A stretch of 64,000 nt of DNA, taken from the NCBI GenBank assembly GCA_900491605.1, contig UESW01003901.1:447694-511693 (forward strand). The letters run 5' to 3'. Origin of the DNA: Calamus simplicifolius (Eukaryota > Streptophyta > Magnoliopsida > Arecales > Arecaceae). Position numbers and translations under genes: made by a program. The notes under the pieces were generated by a model that saw nothing but the letters and a program-made list of their open reading frames with translations, was not told the origin of the DNA and ran no database searches. Within the stretch, counting starts at the first letter, position 1; each line of letters opens with the position of its first letter. Shown piece by piece: positions 47,781 through 57,902 of this stretch.

Positions 47781-48521
47781 NNNNNNNNNNNNNNNNNNNN
47801 NNNNNNNNNNNNNNNNNNNNNNNNNNNNNNNNNNNNNNNNNNNNNNNNNNNNNNNNNNNNNNNNNNNNNNNNNNNNNNNNNNNNNNNNNNNNNNNNNNNN
47901 NNNNNNNNNNNNNNNNNNNNNNNNNNNNNNNNNNNNNNNNNNNNNNNNNNNNNNNNNNNNNNNNNNNNNNNNNNNNNNNNNNNNNNNNNNNNNNNNNNNN
48001 NNNNNNNNNNNNNNNNNNNNNNNNNNNNNNNNNNNNNNNNNNNNNNNNNNNNNNNNNNNNNNNNNNNNNNNNNNNNNNNNNNNNNNNNNNNNNNNNNNNN
48101 NNNNNNNNNNNNNNNNNNNNNNNNNNNNNNNNNNNNNNNNNNNNNNNNNNNNNNNNNNNNNNNNNNNNNNNNNNNNNNNNNNNNNNNNNNNNNNNNNNNN
48201 NNNNNNNNNNNNNNNNNNNNNNNNNNNNNNNNNNNNNNNNNNNNNNNNNNNNNNNNNNNNNNNNNNNNNNNNNNNNNNNNNNNNNNNNNNNNNNNNNNNN
48301 NNNNNNNNNNNNNNNNNNNNNNNNNNNNNNNNNNNNNNNNNNNNNNNNNNNNNNNNNNNNNNNNNNNNNNNNNNNNNNNNNNNNNNNNNNNNNNNNNNNN
48401 NNNNNNNNNNNNNNNNNNNNNNNNNNNNNNNNNNNNNNNNNNNNNNNNNNNNNNNNNNNNNNNNNNNNNNNNNNNNNNNNNNNNNNNNNNNNNNNNNNNN
48501 NNNNNNNNNNNNNNNNNNNNN
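47781..48521. other. Assembly gap (741 N)
   Basis: Undetermined bases. Long frames spanning it are not biological calls. The 5' part of the nested copia element and part of element C pol would be expected here; real length is unknown. Confidence 0.99.
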
Positions 48522-48730
48522 CTGTTGATCATTGGACTGCAACCCTCTCAAGGCTGAGTCAACTCATGGAGACTCTCATCACTTGTTCTGCCGCCTCTGC
48601 GCCTGATGCTTCATTTTCTCATCCAAACCTTTTCTCTCCACCGTCACGGCCGTCCTCCGTCAAGCCTCAATCTTCACGCAAGACAAAAGTTTCCTCCATG
48701 CATATTTCTTCATCTGATGACGATAAATGA
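48522..48730 (+). pseudogene. C-terminal end of the ORF preceding the SIRE-like 3' UTR
   Basis: The visible frame reads VDHWTATLSRLSQLMETLI and ends in a Ser/Pro-rich tail (SVKPQSSRKTKVSSMHIS) and DDDK. It may be the end of the extra downstream ORF carried by SIRE elements, or of a gag-like protein. The start is in the gap. Function not assigned. Confidence 0.4.
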
Positions 48731-49151
48731 TTGTACTTAACTTATATGTTTTGTAGTATGTGAACAAACTTGTTATGCTTGTTTATGTGTATGCTTTATG
48801 ACTTAAAACAATGACATGTAATATCTACTATCTTGTGCTAATCTGCATGACTGCTTTAATTATGTAATGAATGTTAACATCTCCTTGATCTATTATGCTT
48901 AAAGTTATTACAAGACTCTTCAAACTTCTTTTTGATTAATGCCAAAAAGGGGAGAAGAATGTTGCTTGCATACATTAAGAAATGGAGTAAAATAGTAACT
49001 CCATATATTCAAGGGGAGAAAAGAAAAAAAAAGATTTCACTTATTTATTTTGACAGGGGAAGAAATTAATATTTTCGGATTACTCCTGTTTACTTATTAA
49101 ACTTCCATATATACACTTGCTTTTTATTTGCTTAAAGGTTTTGTCATCATC

Positions 49152-49165
49152 AAAAAGGGGGAGAT
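49152..49165 (+). other. Polypurine tract of the SIRE-like element
   Basis: AAAAAGGGGGAGAT directly before the LTR start TGTTGACC. A second similar tract, AAAAAGGGGAGAAG, lies at about 48943-48956. Confidence 0.8.
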
Positions 49166-49324
49166 TGTTGACCCTAGATTGATTTTGATGATTACAAAAC
49201 AAATTAAGCAATTCTAAGATTGATACAGGGAAGTTCGGTCGCCTTGCAAGTAAGTATCTTCATGAAAAATCGACTGGTAAGAAAGTACTTCATTTAATTT
49301 GCTTTGAATATGATCATTAGCCTT

Positions 49325-50230
49325 GGAGTTAACTGGTTAGCTAGCTTGTTATTCTATTTAGCTAACTGGCACGACTTTCAGCTAGCTGGGAAAGTTTCAC
49401 AGTGTTTGGACCGAACGTCCTCCTTTTTTAGCTAGCTGGTGAGTTAGTTTGTTAGCTAGCTGAAGCTCTTTCAGCTAACTAAGAAACTTGTCTCAGGTGC
49501 CTGGCCAAACGTCCTCCTTTTTTAGCTAGCTGGTGAGTTAGTTTATTAGCTAACTGGAGCTCTTTCAGCTAACTAATAAATTTGTCTCAGGTACTTTGGC
49601 CGAACGTCATCTTCTTTTAGTTAACTGGTGAGCTAGCTTGTTAGCTAGCTGGAATTCCTTCAGCTAACTAATTCACTCGTCACAGTACTTTGGCCGACTC
49701 CCTCAAATTTTAGCTAGCTGGCTGGATGTCTTGTTAGCTAACTGTAACTCCTTTTGGCTAGCTGGCGTTTGCTTAGTTAACTGGTTAGCTATCTATGGAG
49801 CTAGCTGGGAAACCTTTTAGCTAGCTGGTTTTGCTTAGTTAACTGTTTAGCTATCTAAGCTAGCTGAGAAGCCTTTTAGCTAGCTGACGTTTCATTCAGT
49901 TAACTATTCAGCTAACTATCTGTTTTATTTTTCTCTACAGCCGAGAGGATTCAATTTCAGTTAGCTGGAGAGCTAACTATGGATGCATGATACTTTTTCC
50001 TCTGCCGTTGCTTTTTCCTGATAGTTAACTAAAGAGCTAACTGACCGTTGCTTAGTTAGCTGCCTAGTTAACTAAGATTTAGCTTTTTACCTTGCTGGCC
50101 ATTGCTTTTTGTTGTGAGTTAGCTGGAGAGCTAACTAGCAACCCTCTAGCTGACTGAAGAGTTACCTGTGGACGTCTTATTTGTCTTTGGTCTCTCTGGT
50201 TAGCTAACTGATTAGCTAGCTGGGGTTTGT
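49325..50230 (+). repeat. AGCTAGCT/AGTTAACT-rich repeat field in the LTR
   Basis: About 40 copies of near-palindromic octamers (AGCTAGCT, AGCTAACT, AGTTAACT), usually within TTAGCTAGCTGG. They are scattered irregularly with short spacers over about 900 bp. Larger direct repeats, for example around CGTCCTCCTTTTTTAGCTAG at 49415 and 49510, are nested in it. Confidence 0.9.
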
Positions 50231-50517
50231 TGCTTACTCTTGGACGATGGGATTCATATCCTCAGCTACCTGGAGCTTCTTTTTCTAATCCACCGCCGCC
50301 TAAGCTTTTATGAGAGCTCTTTCTTCTCTTACTCTCTCTCTCTATTGCTATTTCAAGCTATATTTAACTTTTGATTTTTGAATTTTTACAGTGCTCATCC
50401 TTCCTCAAATGGAGATATGTATTCAATGCTTAAGGGAAACATGTGTAACGGTTATATTTCTTCCTATTATTATTTCCATTTATTTCTTAGTATCTAACGG
50501 ATATTTCTTGTTAGATG

Positions 50518-50525
50518 GTTATAAA
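50518..50525 (+). promoter_or_regulatory. LTR TATA box of the SIRE-like element
   Basis: TATAAATA in GGTTATAAATAGCTGGG, about 1350 bp into the LTR and followed by an A-rich stretch typical of the R region. Position is inferred as promoter. Confidence 0.6.
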
Positions 50526-50842
50526 TAGCTGGGATTAGAAGCACACCTTGACGATTTTTGAAAAAGAAATTTTAAAGAGAGAAAAATCCAAGAAAAGAGC
50601 CTTCATTGAATATTTGTTGAGTGGTTGCTGTGCATTCAAGTCCATTCCTTGCTCCGAAAGGTCGTCCGAATCATTGAAGCTTTTCAAGCATTAAAGACTT
50701 CAGCTGCTTCAACCTAGTTCATTTATTGCTGAGTTTATTGCTTCAAAAGTTGTAAATATTTTCAAATATCTGCTCATTTAGGAGCTTCTCCTTTACATAC
50801 TCTAATTATCTTGTAAAAGGGTTAGTGAACCCTGGTTTGTTG

Positions 50843-51002
50843 TTGGTTTCCTTGTGCCATTTAAACAAGAGGACTAGCCTAGGTTTGGCTAGGGTTTTTG
50901 GCTTCCTTGTGCCGTGAAACAAGAGGACTAGCCTGGTTTGGCTAAGGGTTTTTGGCTGCCTTGTACCGTATAAACAAGAGGGCTAGCCTGGTTCGGCTAG
51001 AG
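50843..51002 (+). repeat. Threefold ~55-bp repeat in the LTR
   Basis: Units share CCTTGTGCC (50850, 50904) or CCTTGTACC (50959), AAACAAGAGG and CTAGCCTGGTT. Copies are diverged by a few bases. Confidence 0.9.
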
Positions 51003-51159
51003 GTTGTAATCGTTGTGATACGATTAGTGGAATTCCCAAAGGTTTTGGGGAGTGGATGTAGGTGCTGAGTTTGGCGCCGAACCACTATAAATTTCTGTGT
51101 GTTTGTGATTGCTTGCTTTTCTGTTGATATTATTCTATGCACCCCACTTCACCGCTGCA

Positions 51160-52838
51160 AATCAAAATTAAGGTTGAAAGCACATATATCTGCATAGCTA
51201 TTAAATTTTTAATAACCCAATTTATCCCTCTCTTGGGTTACTACATCTGGGCAACAAGTGTCATCATTAATCACTGGTATACTTAATTTATCTCCTTCAT
51301 ATTTATCAATAATTACCATCATAACCAATCTATTTCTCTTGAATAGGTTAGTATATTCTCGATAAATATTGCAATTTAATGATTCAAATCCTTGAAACGA
51401 TTATTTTGTTACCAATGACTATCAAAATCACCTATAGATTATGCAATGTCTCATACCATATAATGGCCAACTAATTTAAACCCCTTTGAATATCTCAAAG
51501 TGACATCACTGATCTAGCTCAGATAGATACATGACTTATAAGGTCAATAAAGATTGAAAATGCACTTACCATCCAAAAGATAATTAGAAAATTATAGTAA
51601 TCTCTCTATGACTTGAAAGTAATAATAGATGTATCCTTAACCATAATCCATAATTAGAAATAATCAAAATAAATCATCTCCCACCTTTTTCTAGAAAGAT
51701 TCATGCCACTTATGCTGATTGATAATTTATCCATCCTGGAGAAAGATATCTACTTAGGAACTATGAAGAAAGATACAATAAATTAATGAATAGATATCTT
51801 GATTTAGAAATCAATTAACAGATGAAAATCCTCATGAAATTCTTTAGCAGTGGAAATCATCTTATTCTTATTACTGCTAAAATCTTTCACTTTCTACCAT
51901 CAAAATATTTGATCATTTATAGCCAAAATCGGTTCTAAAGATTAATAGAGTCTACTCCTTTTAAAAACTTAAACAGTAATTATCTTAGAATTTAAAATTT
52001 TATATTCTTCCTAAATGGTCCATCATGATATAATATGCAGTCAACTATTTCATTAATATTAGTATCAACCATCTCCATATCTAGCAAATTAATAATTAGT
52101 TTTGAACATACAATATCCATAATAAAAGTTCTCTTAGTAAAATTCACCATATATACTTATCCATTCAGACTCAAATTCAATTTTTTTTGTATTCAATTGT
52201 AATTGATCAAAAACAGGTAGTTAACTGCTTCATTATCAAAATATCATCAATATTAATCATCTCTATAACCAATAGATTAGCTCATAATCTTAAACTTACA
52301 ATATATACAATGTAAGTTCTACAAATAAAAATTCAATGTATACATCCATGTTCAAATTCAGATTTAATAACTCAAAATCCAAATATCTAATCCAATTGCA
52401 ATATGGATATAATGATGTTATCTTAGTCATATTTGTCATCAATTGCAATTTTCAACCACTACATTATACTCCATATATTCATCTATCTTTTATTGTATAT
52501 CCAATTAAAGTTTCATTTACCTATATTATTTAAAGATCTGAAACTGCTACGAGCCATTTCCAACAAGTTTGACGGAGCTAAAACCTCTAGAAGCCCCTTG
52601 GCATCCCACTGGTCAAGTTCACCAGCCTGGGAGTCCCATTATATCATTAGCTTCTGATGCAATGGTTCATTCTTAATTCCTATTAAATTCATATTTCAAT
52701 TAATATCTTGATAAACTTTAAATTTAGGCTTTCAAAGCATAATTCCTGAAATTCCTTTAAGTTATAATTGTCTCAATATCATAGTAGTATTTTGCCTAGA
52801 GTGTCATCGTGTATGTGTCCCTTAAGGTCATAACCTAG
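51160..52838 (-). other. Element C internal 5' part, degenerate
   Basis: AT-rich sequence between the nested copia LTR and the element C primer site. In element orientation gag should be here. No gag block or zinc knuckle could be recognised in any frame, so it is either strongly decayed or a non-coding leader. Confidence 0.45.
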
Positions 52839-52850
52839 GCTCTGATACCA
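52839..52850 (-). other. Primer binding site of element C (initiator tRNA-Met)
   Basis: GCTCTGATACCA on the + strand, complement of TGGTATCAGAGC, six bases from the LTR edge at 52857. Establishes the right LTR as the 5' LTR. Confidence 0.92.
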
Positions 52851-52856
52851 CAAAGT

Positions 52857-54996
52857 TGTCACGCTCCAGACCCAAAAATTTTGAGCTAGCATGACAACCC
52901 GCTGCATGCCAAGCATGCAAGGCGTCCCGAATAATGACACATAATTAATATAAGGCAATAATATAAATATTCAATCTAAGTCCATAACTTGAAACAAACC
53001 ATAACTATAAGATTTGGGCTACAAGCCCTGCACACAAGTACCACTAGGGTTACAACAACATAATGGATCTAATTTATTTAATAGAAGCTTCATCTACCCC
53101 ATATCCATCTTCAATACTAAGGCTCTGAAAAACATTATGAGATTTACATGAGCTCATACTCAATAAGTAAGCCTATTATAATGTAAAATATTCATATATC
53201 GTTTCAAGATGTTATCAAAAACATTTTCATGAAAAAGCTTCCAATTTCAAATACATTTATCATGCTATCGGAACATGCATATCATCAGCTCAAAATAATT
53301 TAGAAGCTTAATTATACAATAAATAGAATATGTAATGTAAATAAACCTACTGTTTATATAATCATGGTTTTTTTATATATCCCACGGCCCTAAACACCCA
53401 ACTGGTGTATCACTCTTAAATGTCCCCTAAGAGGAAGGGTCCTGGTACAGCGTTATGCCATATCATATTCAAACAGAACACATCCTACATATATGTGTCC
53501 TCCACATATATTCCCCTATGGAGGTAGGTCCTGTATCATAATCAATCAGAACACACCCTACAGATGTGTGTCCTCCACATATCTTCCCCTGTGGAGGTGG
53601 GTCACGTATCACTTGGCATTTCACATCATTTCACATTATATGAGAACCACGGCGACACATATAAGTATGTTTTAATGTCATCATTATAATTGCATATCAC
53701 ACATCATGCATCAACATAAGCATAAGTTTCTCACATCACATATATAGTGGGTTGTACATTATTAGCAATTGTATATAATTATCTCGATAGTACCAACATA
53801 TTTTGCAAGGTCAAAGTAATTATATTTTTGCACATACACTTATAATCCATTTCTTGCAAAATATTACCAGCTACAATAGTCATAGCAAATACTCATTTGT
53901 AAATTCATGGTACTATTTAAACTAGTCAATATAAATAAAACTTCATGTTCCTTATTTCATAAATATGCTTGCAACTATAATTCAATGATTTATGAAATTA
54001 TAATAATTGGCTTACTTACCTCAGTATGCAATCCAAATGGTAAATCAGCTATTTGGACATCTGGGTACCTACAGCATCATTTTACACAATTAAGTCTCTA
54101 AATCTAATAATAAAGTGACCCTTAAAGCTCTACCCAAACTAATCTTGGGCTCAACTTTGGGCTTGAATATTTCTCAATATACAGATCCAAATGGGGATAT
54201 AAAAATACCCCAAAAAACTAGAATCAACCCTGATCCAGCTCATATTTTTATTTTTTCTTTTTCGACCCAACATAGGGCCCAAATCATAGCCCCAAAGTGG
54301 CTCATGAGCCAGCCCAATAGGGCCCAATAATCAATAGTCCAGCCGGCCCCGTTCTCATCTTCTCCCACCAATGACAAGCTCGGAGCCGGCCGCCGCCGCG
54401 ACCGAGCTCCCCTTTCTCTCTCTTTCCTCTTTTTCCTTGTCGCAGCCTGTTACAGTGCCGGCGGCTAGTGGCCGGCCGGACCTCCATCAGACGCACGCCC
54501 GGCGCCGGTGGAGGCCACCGACCGCCGTCCAAGCTCGGCAAGGCGGGGAGCACACCGCCGGGCCTGAACCAACAGCGGGAGCCAAACTGGCTCCCGCCCA
54601 GGAGAAGAGCCAATTGGCTCTCTCTCCTCCCTCTCTCACCTTTGTTATCCCACCGGACACCGCCTCTGGGCCAGTGGGGTTGCCGCCAAGGCTCAGGCCC
54701 GGCGAGGCGACGGGCACGCCGCCAGGCCCGAACCAAAAATCGTCACCGAGAATGGCTCACTGACACTTTCGCTCAACTTTTTTCCCCCTCCCTCCGAGAT
54801 GAACTCTGGACAGAGGATTACCTAGAGTAGTCGTGCGCTAGGATGAAAGAGGGAGTCACCCTCCATCTCCTTATAATCTCCCATGCGACGCCTCAGGGTC
54901 AGAGATTCGGGGATCAAAGCGCTACGCCGAGAGCGAAGTGTCAGCAGAAAAAACTCCCACTGCTATTACCTTGGTTCACACGAGCCGGGTGCTACA
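52857..54996 (-). repeat. Element C 5' LTR (right copy, 2140 bp)
   Basis: Collinear with 44313-46532 and bounded by TGTCAC and GCTACA. It contains the same hairpin direct repeats (about 53470-53600) and the same GC-rich segment (54370-54730), with small deletions. Confidence 0.92.
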
Positions 54997-55239
54997 CCCT
55001 GCTTCAATTCTCGCGCAAGCATGGTGACCCTCCAACTCTCCCCTCCTCGTTAACCACAGGAGGAGGATATCCCTTGTCTGCTTTCGGAATCCCTCGGTCC
55101 TCACTGATGGCCTTGTCTTCTGCACGGTCGGTGCCTTATCGCCTTTCTTCTCTTCTCTACCTTCTCCTCCCTCCTTTCCAACCGTTCCACCATCTTCGCT
55201 AACTTCTCCTCCACAACGCAGCCAGGACCCTGCGATAGC

Positions 55240-56045
55240 CTGATTGCATGGCAACCATCCTCGTCTGCTTCCTTAATAACAAGGTGGATTATCGCCGTCT
55301 CCACGGCATCGACTTCTTCTACAACACTTCCCTTCGGCCTCCACACTCTGCCTTGCCGGGCTTCTTGGTGAAGCTCTCCCTAATCCGGCCCGCCATGGTG
55401 GCCCATCCTGAAGCTGACTGGGTCGGTGGGTCGACTCGGATGCTGCATTCATCAAAGTTCAAACTCCTGCTCTTCTGGAAAACTCTTCGTACACCGCTTT
55501 CGGTGCAGGCCGGCCTGCATAGGAGGCTTGCTCATTGGTTCTGCATGTAAATTAACATATCAACGTATGCATGAACAAATCATCACGTCAGATTGAAGCC
55601 ATCACACATATAAGTAAACCACTACGTTCGATGCAGGTCACTGAACGGTGTACAAAAACTTTTTCCTCTCGTTATCGAGCCTACAGCCTCGTCGTCAATG
55701 GCTGGCCCGACCTAGCTTGTCAACAAATTACCAGGAGCTGGGTCAGCCTCAACGCCGGCGTCTAACCCATCCCAAACTGCCAATGGACCATTGACTTCTT
55801 TGAGGCCTGGGCCCGGTTCGATCCACAGACCCCCGAGTACGAAATGTGGGCCTAGGGCTATTGGGCCGAATCGTTGGGAGGCTGGACAGTATCACGGAGA
55901 GGTACATCGCTGCAGGACGCTTGAGGCCAAGGCACGCAGAGAAAGACCCGCAACGTACGGAAGCTTGGGCGAATGGTGCTTGAAAGGGGAGCCAGAAAAG
56001 ATGCGTTCGTGAATCAAATAGTCAGTGTGTCGGCTCCGTACTGCT
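55240..56045 (+). pseudogene. GT34 glycosyltransferase pseudogene (xyloglucan xylosyltransferase-like)
   Basis: Fragments in several frames match GT34 enzymes, Golgi type II membrane proteins that add xylose to xyloglucan or galactose to galactomannan. Seen in order: NNKVDYRRLHGIDFFYNTS (about 55270), AMVAHPEADW (about 55392), a DXD metal-binding block VDSDAAF readable only in another frame (about 55433), VVNGWPD and SWVSLNAGV (55690-55763), NCQWTIDFFEAWARFDPQTP (about 55778), GYWAES (about 55857) and SITERYIAAGRLRPRHAEK (about 55889). The jump from PEYEMWA to GYWAES indicates an internal deletion of tens of residues. A non-homologous stretch lies at 55500-55640. No N-terminal membrane anchor was recognised. 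The element C target site is about 250 bp upstream. Confidence 0.75.
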
Positions 56046-56915
56046 TTAAGATTAATGCTGCAAAGCGTTTCATTCTTGATCTTTGATGATCTTAGCCGCA
56101 TGGTTTGATCACTCCGGTCTGAACTATTGCAAATTCATTTGCTCCAAGTCCGGTGGTGTCTGATGGGGCAAAGAATTCTGGTACACCTTGGCGCCGTGCT
56201 CACAAAAAACGCTTCGAGTGAGTTGCATCGTCGCCTTCATCAACTGTGATTACTGAGCTAAAATGACTATATCCGGTCATTATCCAGGTCCCAGTGCAGT
56301 CGCTGAAGGAGGAAGTTGATCGATGGGCAAATCAAGGTCTGAACTTTTTAAGTGAGTACGGCCAGTTGCTCAACTTGAGTGGCAATAATTGGTGATACGA
56401 GAGTGGCTGGAGGGTTAGCAATAGAAGGGTTGGTAGCAGGAGGGTTAGCTTCCTATCACTCCGTCGGTTGGAGATGCCTCCCAGCATGACCAATGGAGGC
56501 CTTTCGAACATGCGTTACCATCATTGTCGTCGTAGAGGGAGTGAGGGTTTGTAGCTTAGTGTCACGAGCTCTGCTCTCGCCTTCCTTCTTAGCGCGTCAA
56601 TCTATTGACGTCTGGTCACCGATTGTGATCGTCAGGAAACTCCGTGAGGTTGTCGGTGGAGCTTTCCTCGTTACGAAGGACTTGCAAAATGTCTCGGGGC
56701 CAAAAGTTTTGACAGGGACCCTCCGACGGGCAAATTAGTGAGTAAAGTCATAGTCGTAAGTTTGAAAGGGCCCAGAGATAGAATATTCTCTGAGTGTTCA
56801 ATGTTCATACCTCACCCAGGATCCCTCTTACCCTTTATGGACCCTAGGTCCCCATTCGGGGTTGGCCACGTGGAATTTCCTGGAAGATAATGTCTGATAG
56901 GCTCATGGCGATTAC
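56046..56915. other. Intergenic, no gene recognised
   Basis: Mixed composition. The short ORF at 56493-56738 has no recognised family. Confidence 0.5.
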
Positions 56916-56930
56916 GTGAGTTTAGAGACG

Positions 56931-57108
56931 ATTGGTGGGCTTAGTCTTATCAGGCGCGTGAGCCAGCTGGTTGATGGGCCTGGTCCTTTTAGGCGCGTGG
57001 ACCAGGTGGTTGGTGGGCCTGGTTCTATCGGGTGCATGGATCAGGTGGTTGATGAGCCTAATCTTATTATACATGTAGGCCAGACGATTGGTGGGCCCGG
57101 CTCAAGTG
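56931..57108 (+). repeat. 39-bp tandem array (about 4.5 copies)
   Basis: Units begin GTTGATGGGCCTGGTC or variants. As 39 is divisible by three, the frame stays open and would encode a 13-residue repeat (VDGPGPFRRVDQV). No protein family is recognised. Confidence 0.88.
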
Positions 57109-57184
57109 GGGGGCCACGTAGGCATCGTGGCTCATTTGGGAGTTGATGCGGAGGCTAGCACTGCAGCCAGCGCTGAGGCAGATT

Positions 57185-57710
57185 TCGAAGCGAGAACCAC
57201 CTTGAGAGGGGGAGCCACCTCGGATCTTGGTTGCCTTGGAGAGAGGGGGCCTCCTTGGAGATGGACCGCCTTGGAGAGCAGGGGCCGCCTTGGATCAGGT
57301 CCACCTTGAAGAGAGGAGGCCACCTTGGAGATAGGCCATATCGGAGAGCAGGGGCCGCCTTGGAGACGGGTCATCTCGGAGAGCAGGGGCCGCCTTGGAG
57401 ACGGGGCCGCCTTGGAGAGAGGAGGCCGCCTTGGAAATGGATCACCTCGGAGAGCAGCGACCGCTTTGGAGATGGAGCCACCTTAAAGATGGACCGCCTC
57501 GGAGAGCAGGGCCGCCTTGGAGATGGAGCCGCCTTGAAGAGAGGATCGTCTTGGAAACGGGCTACCTTGAAGAGCAGGGGCCGTCTTGGAGATGGGGCCG
57601 CCTTGAAGAAAGGAGGCCGTCTTGGAGCAAGGACCGCCTTGGATCAGGGTTGCCTTGAAGAGAGGAGGCGTCTTGGAGATGGACCGCCTTGGGATGGAGC
57701 TGTTTCCTTT
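57185..57710 (+). repeat. GC-rich array of degenerate 16-19-bp units
   Basis: Units such as GCCTTGGAGAGCAGGGGCC and GCCTTGGAGATGGAGCC repeat about 25-30 times with variable length. Style resembles the arrays in the element A LTRs. It could be part of a decayed Tat-type LTR; a TATA-like CTATAAG lies downstream near 57789. Long ORFs here are repeat-driven. Confidence 0.85.
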
Positions 57711-57902
57711 AATTTTTATTGTCAGTTAGCTCTAATCGTTAATACTGACGTGGCATCATTAGCCAAGTCAGAAGGCTCTTCCACTATCTATAAGATTTTC
57801 CTTCTCCAATATTTTGTTGTTTACTATAGAGCTTTTGATGGAATTATGGAAATCTTGTTCGAGGGAGAGAGAGATTTGATGCTTTGGGTTTATCTTGATT
57901 AG

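Larger units (their letters stand above)
48522..51159 (+). mobile_element. 3' end of a SIRE/Maximus-like Ty1/copia element nested in element C
   Basis: Only the downstream part is visible: end of an ORF, 3' UTR, polypurine tract and one LTR. The phrases CAAAAAGGGGGAGATTGTTG at the tract and GCCAAAAAGGGGAGAAG upstream are typical of SIRE/Maximus 3' ends. It lies opposite in orientation to element C. Its left end is in or beyond the gap, so target duplication cannot be checked. Confidence 0.75.
49166..51159 (+). repeat. SIRE-like 3' LTR (about 2.0 kb)
   Basis: Starts TGTTGACC after the polypurine tract. The right end is set at GCTGCA (51159), the nearest TG..CA-type end before the sequence turns into element C DNA, and is approximate. 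TATAAATA is near 50520. An AGCTAGCT-rich field lies at 49325-50230 and a 55-bp triplication at 50843-51002. Confidence 0.75.
44313..54996 (-). mobile_element. Element C: Tekay/Del-like Ty3/gypsy element, with nested SIRE-like copia
   Basis: Two LTRs (44313-46532 and 52857-54996) flank an internal region on the - strand. The primer site is at 52839-52850, the polypurine tract at 46533-46545 and integrase remnants at 46640-47450. Target-site flanks CTCTG (44308-44312) and CCCTG (54997-55001) agree at four of five positions. A hand comparison of about 320 bases of the LTRs shows about 20 differences, roughly 6%, so the insertion is old. Most of pol is missing or lies in the assembly gap. Confidence 0.9.

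Noticed and set aside
47642..48730. ORF spanning the N run
   Set aside because: Undetermined bases are read as open codons; only the part after 48522 is real sequence.
48522..48730. Envelope-like gene or endogenous pararetrovirus
   Set aside because: No transmembrane segment, movement-protein or coat-protein motif is visible; all reverse-transcribing sequences here have LTR-retrotransposon structure.
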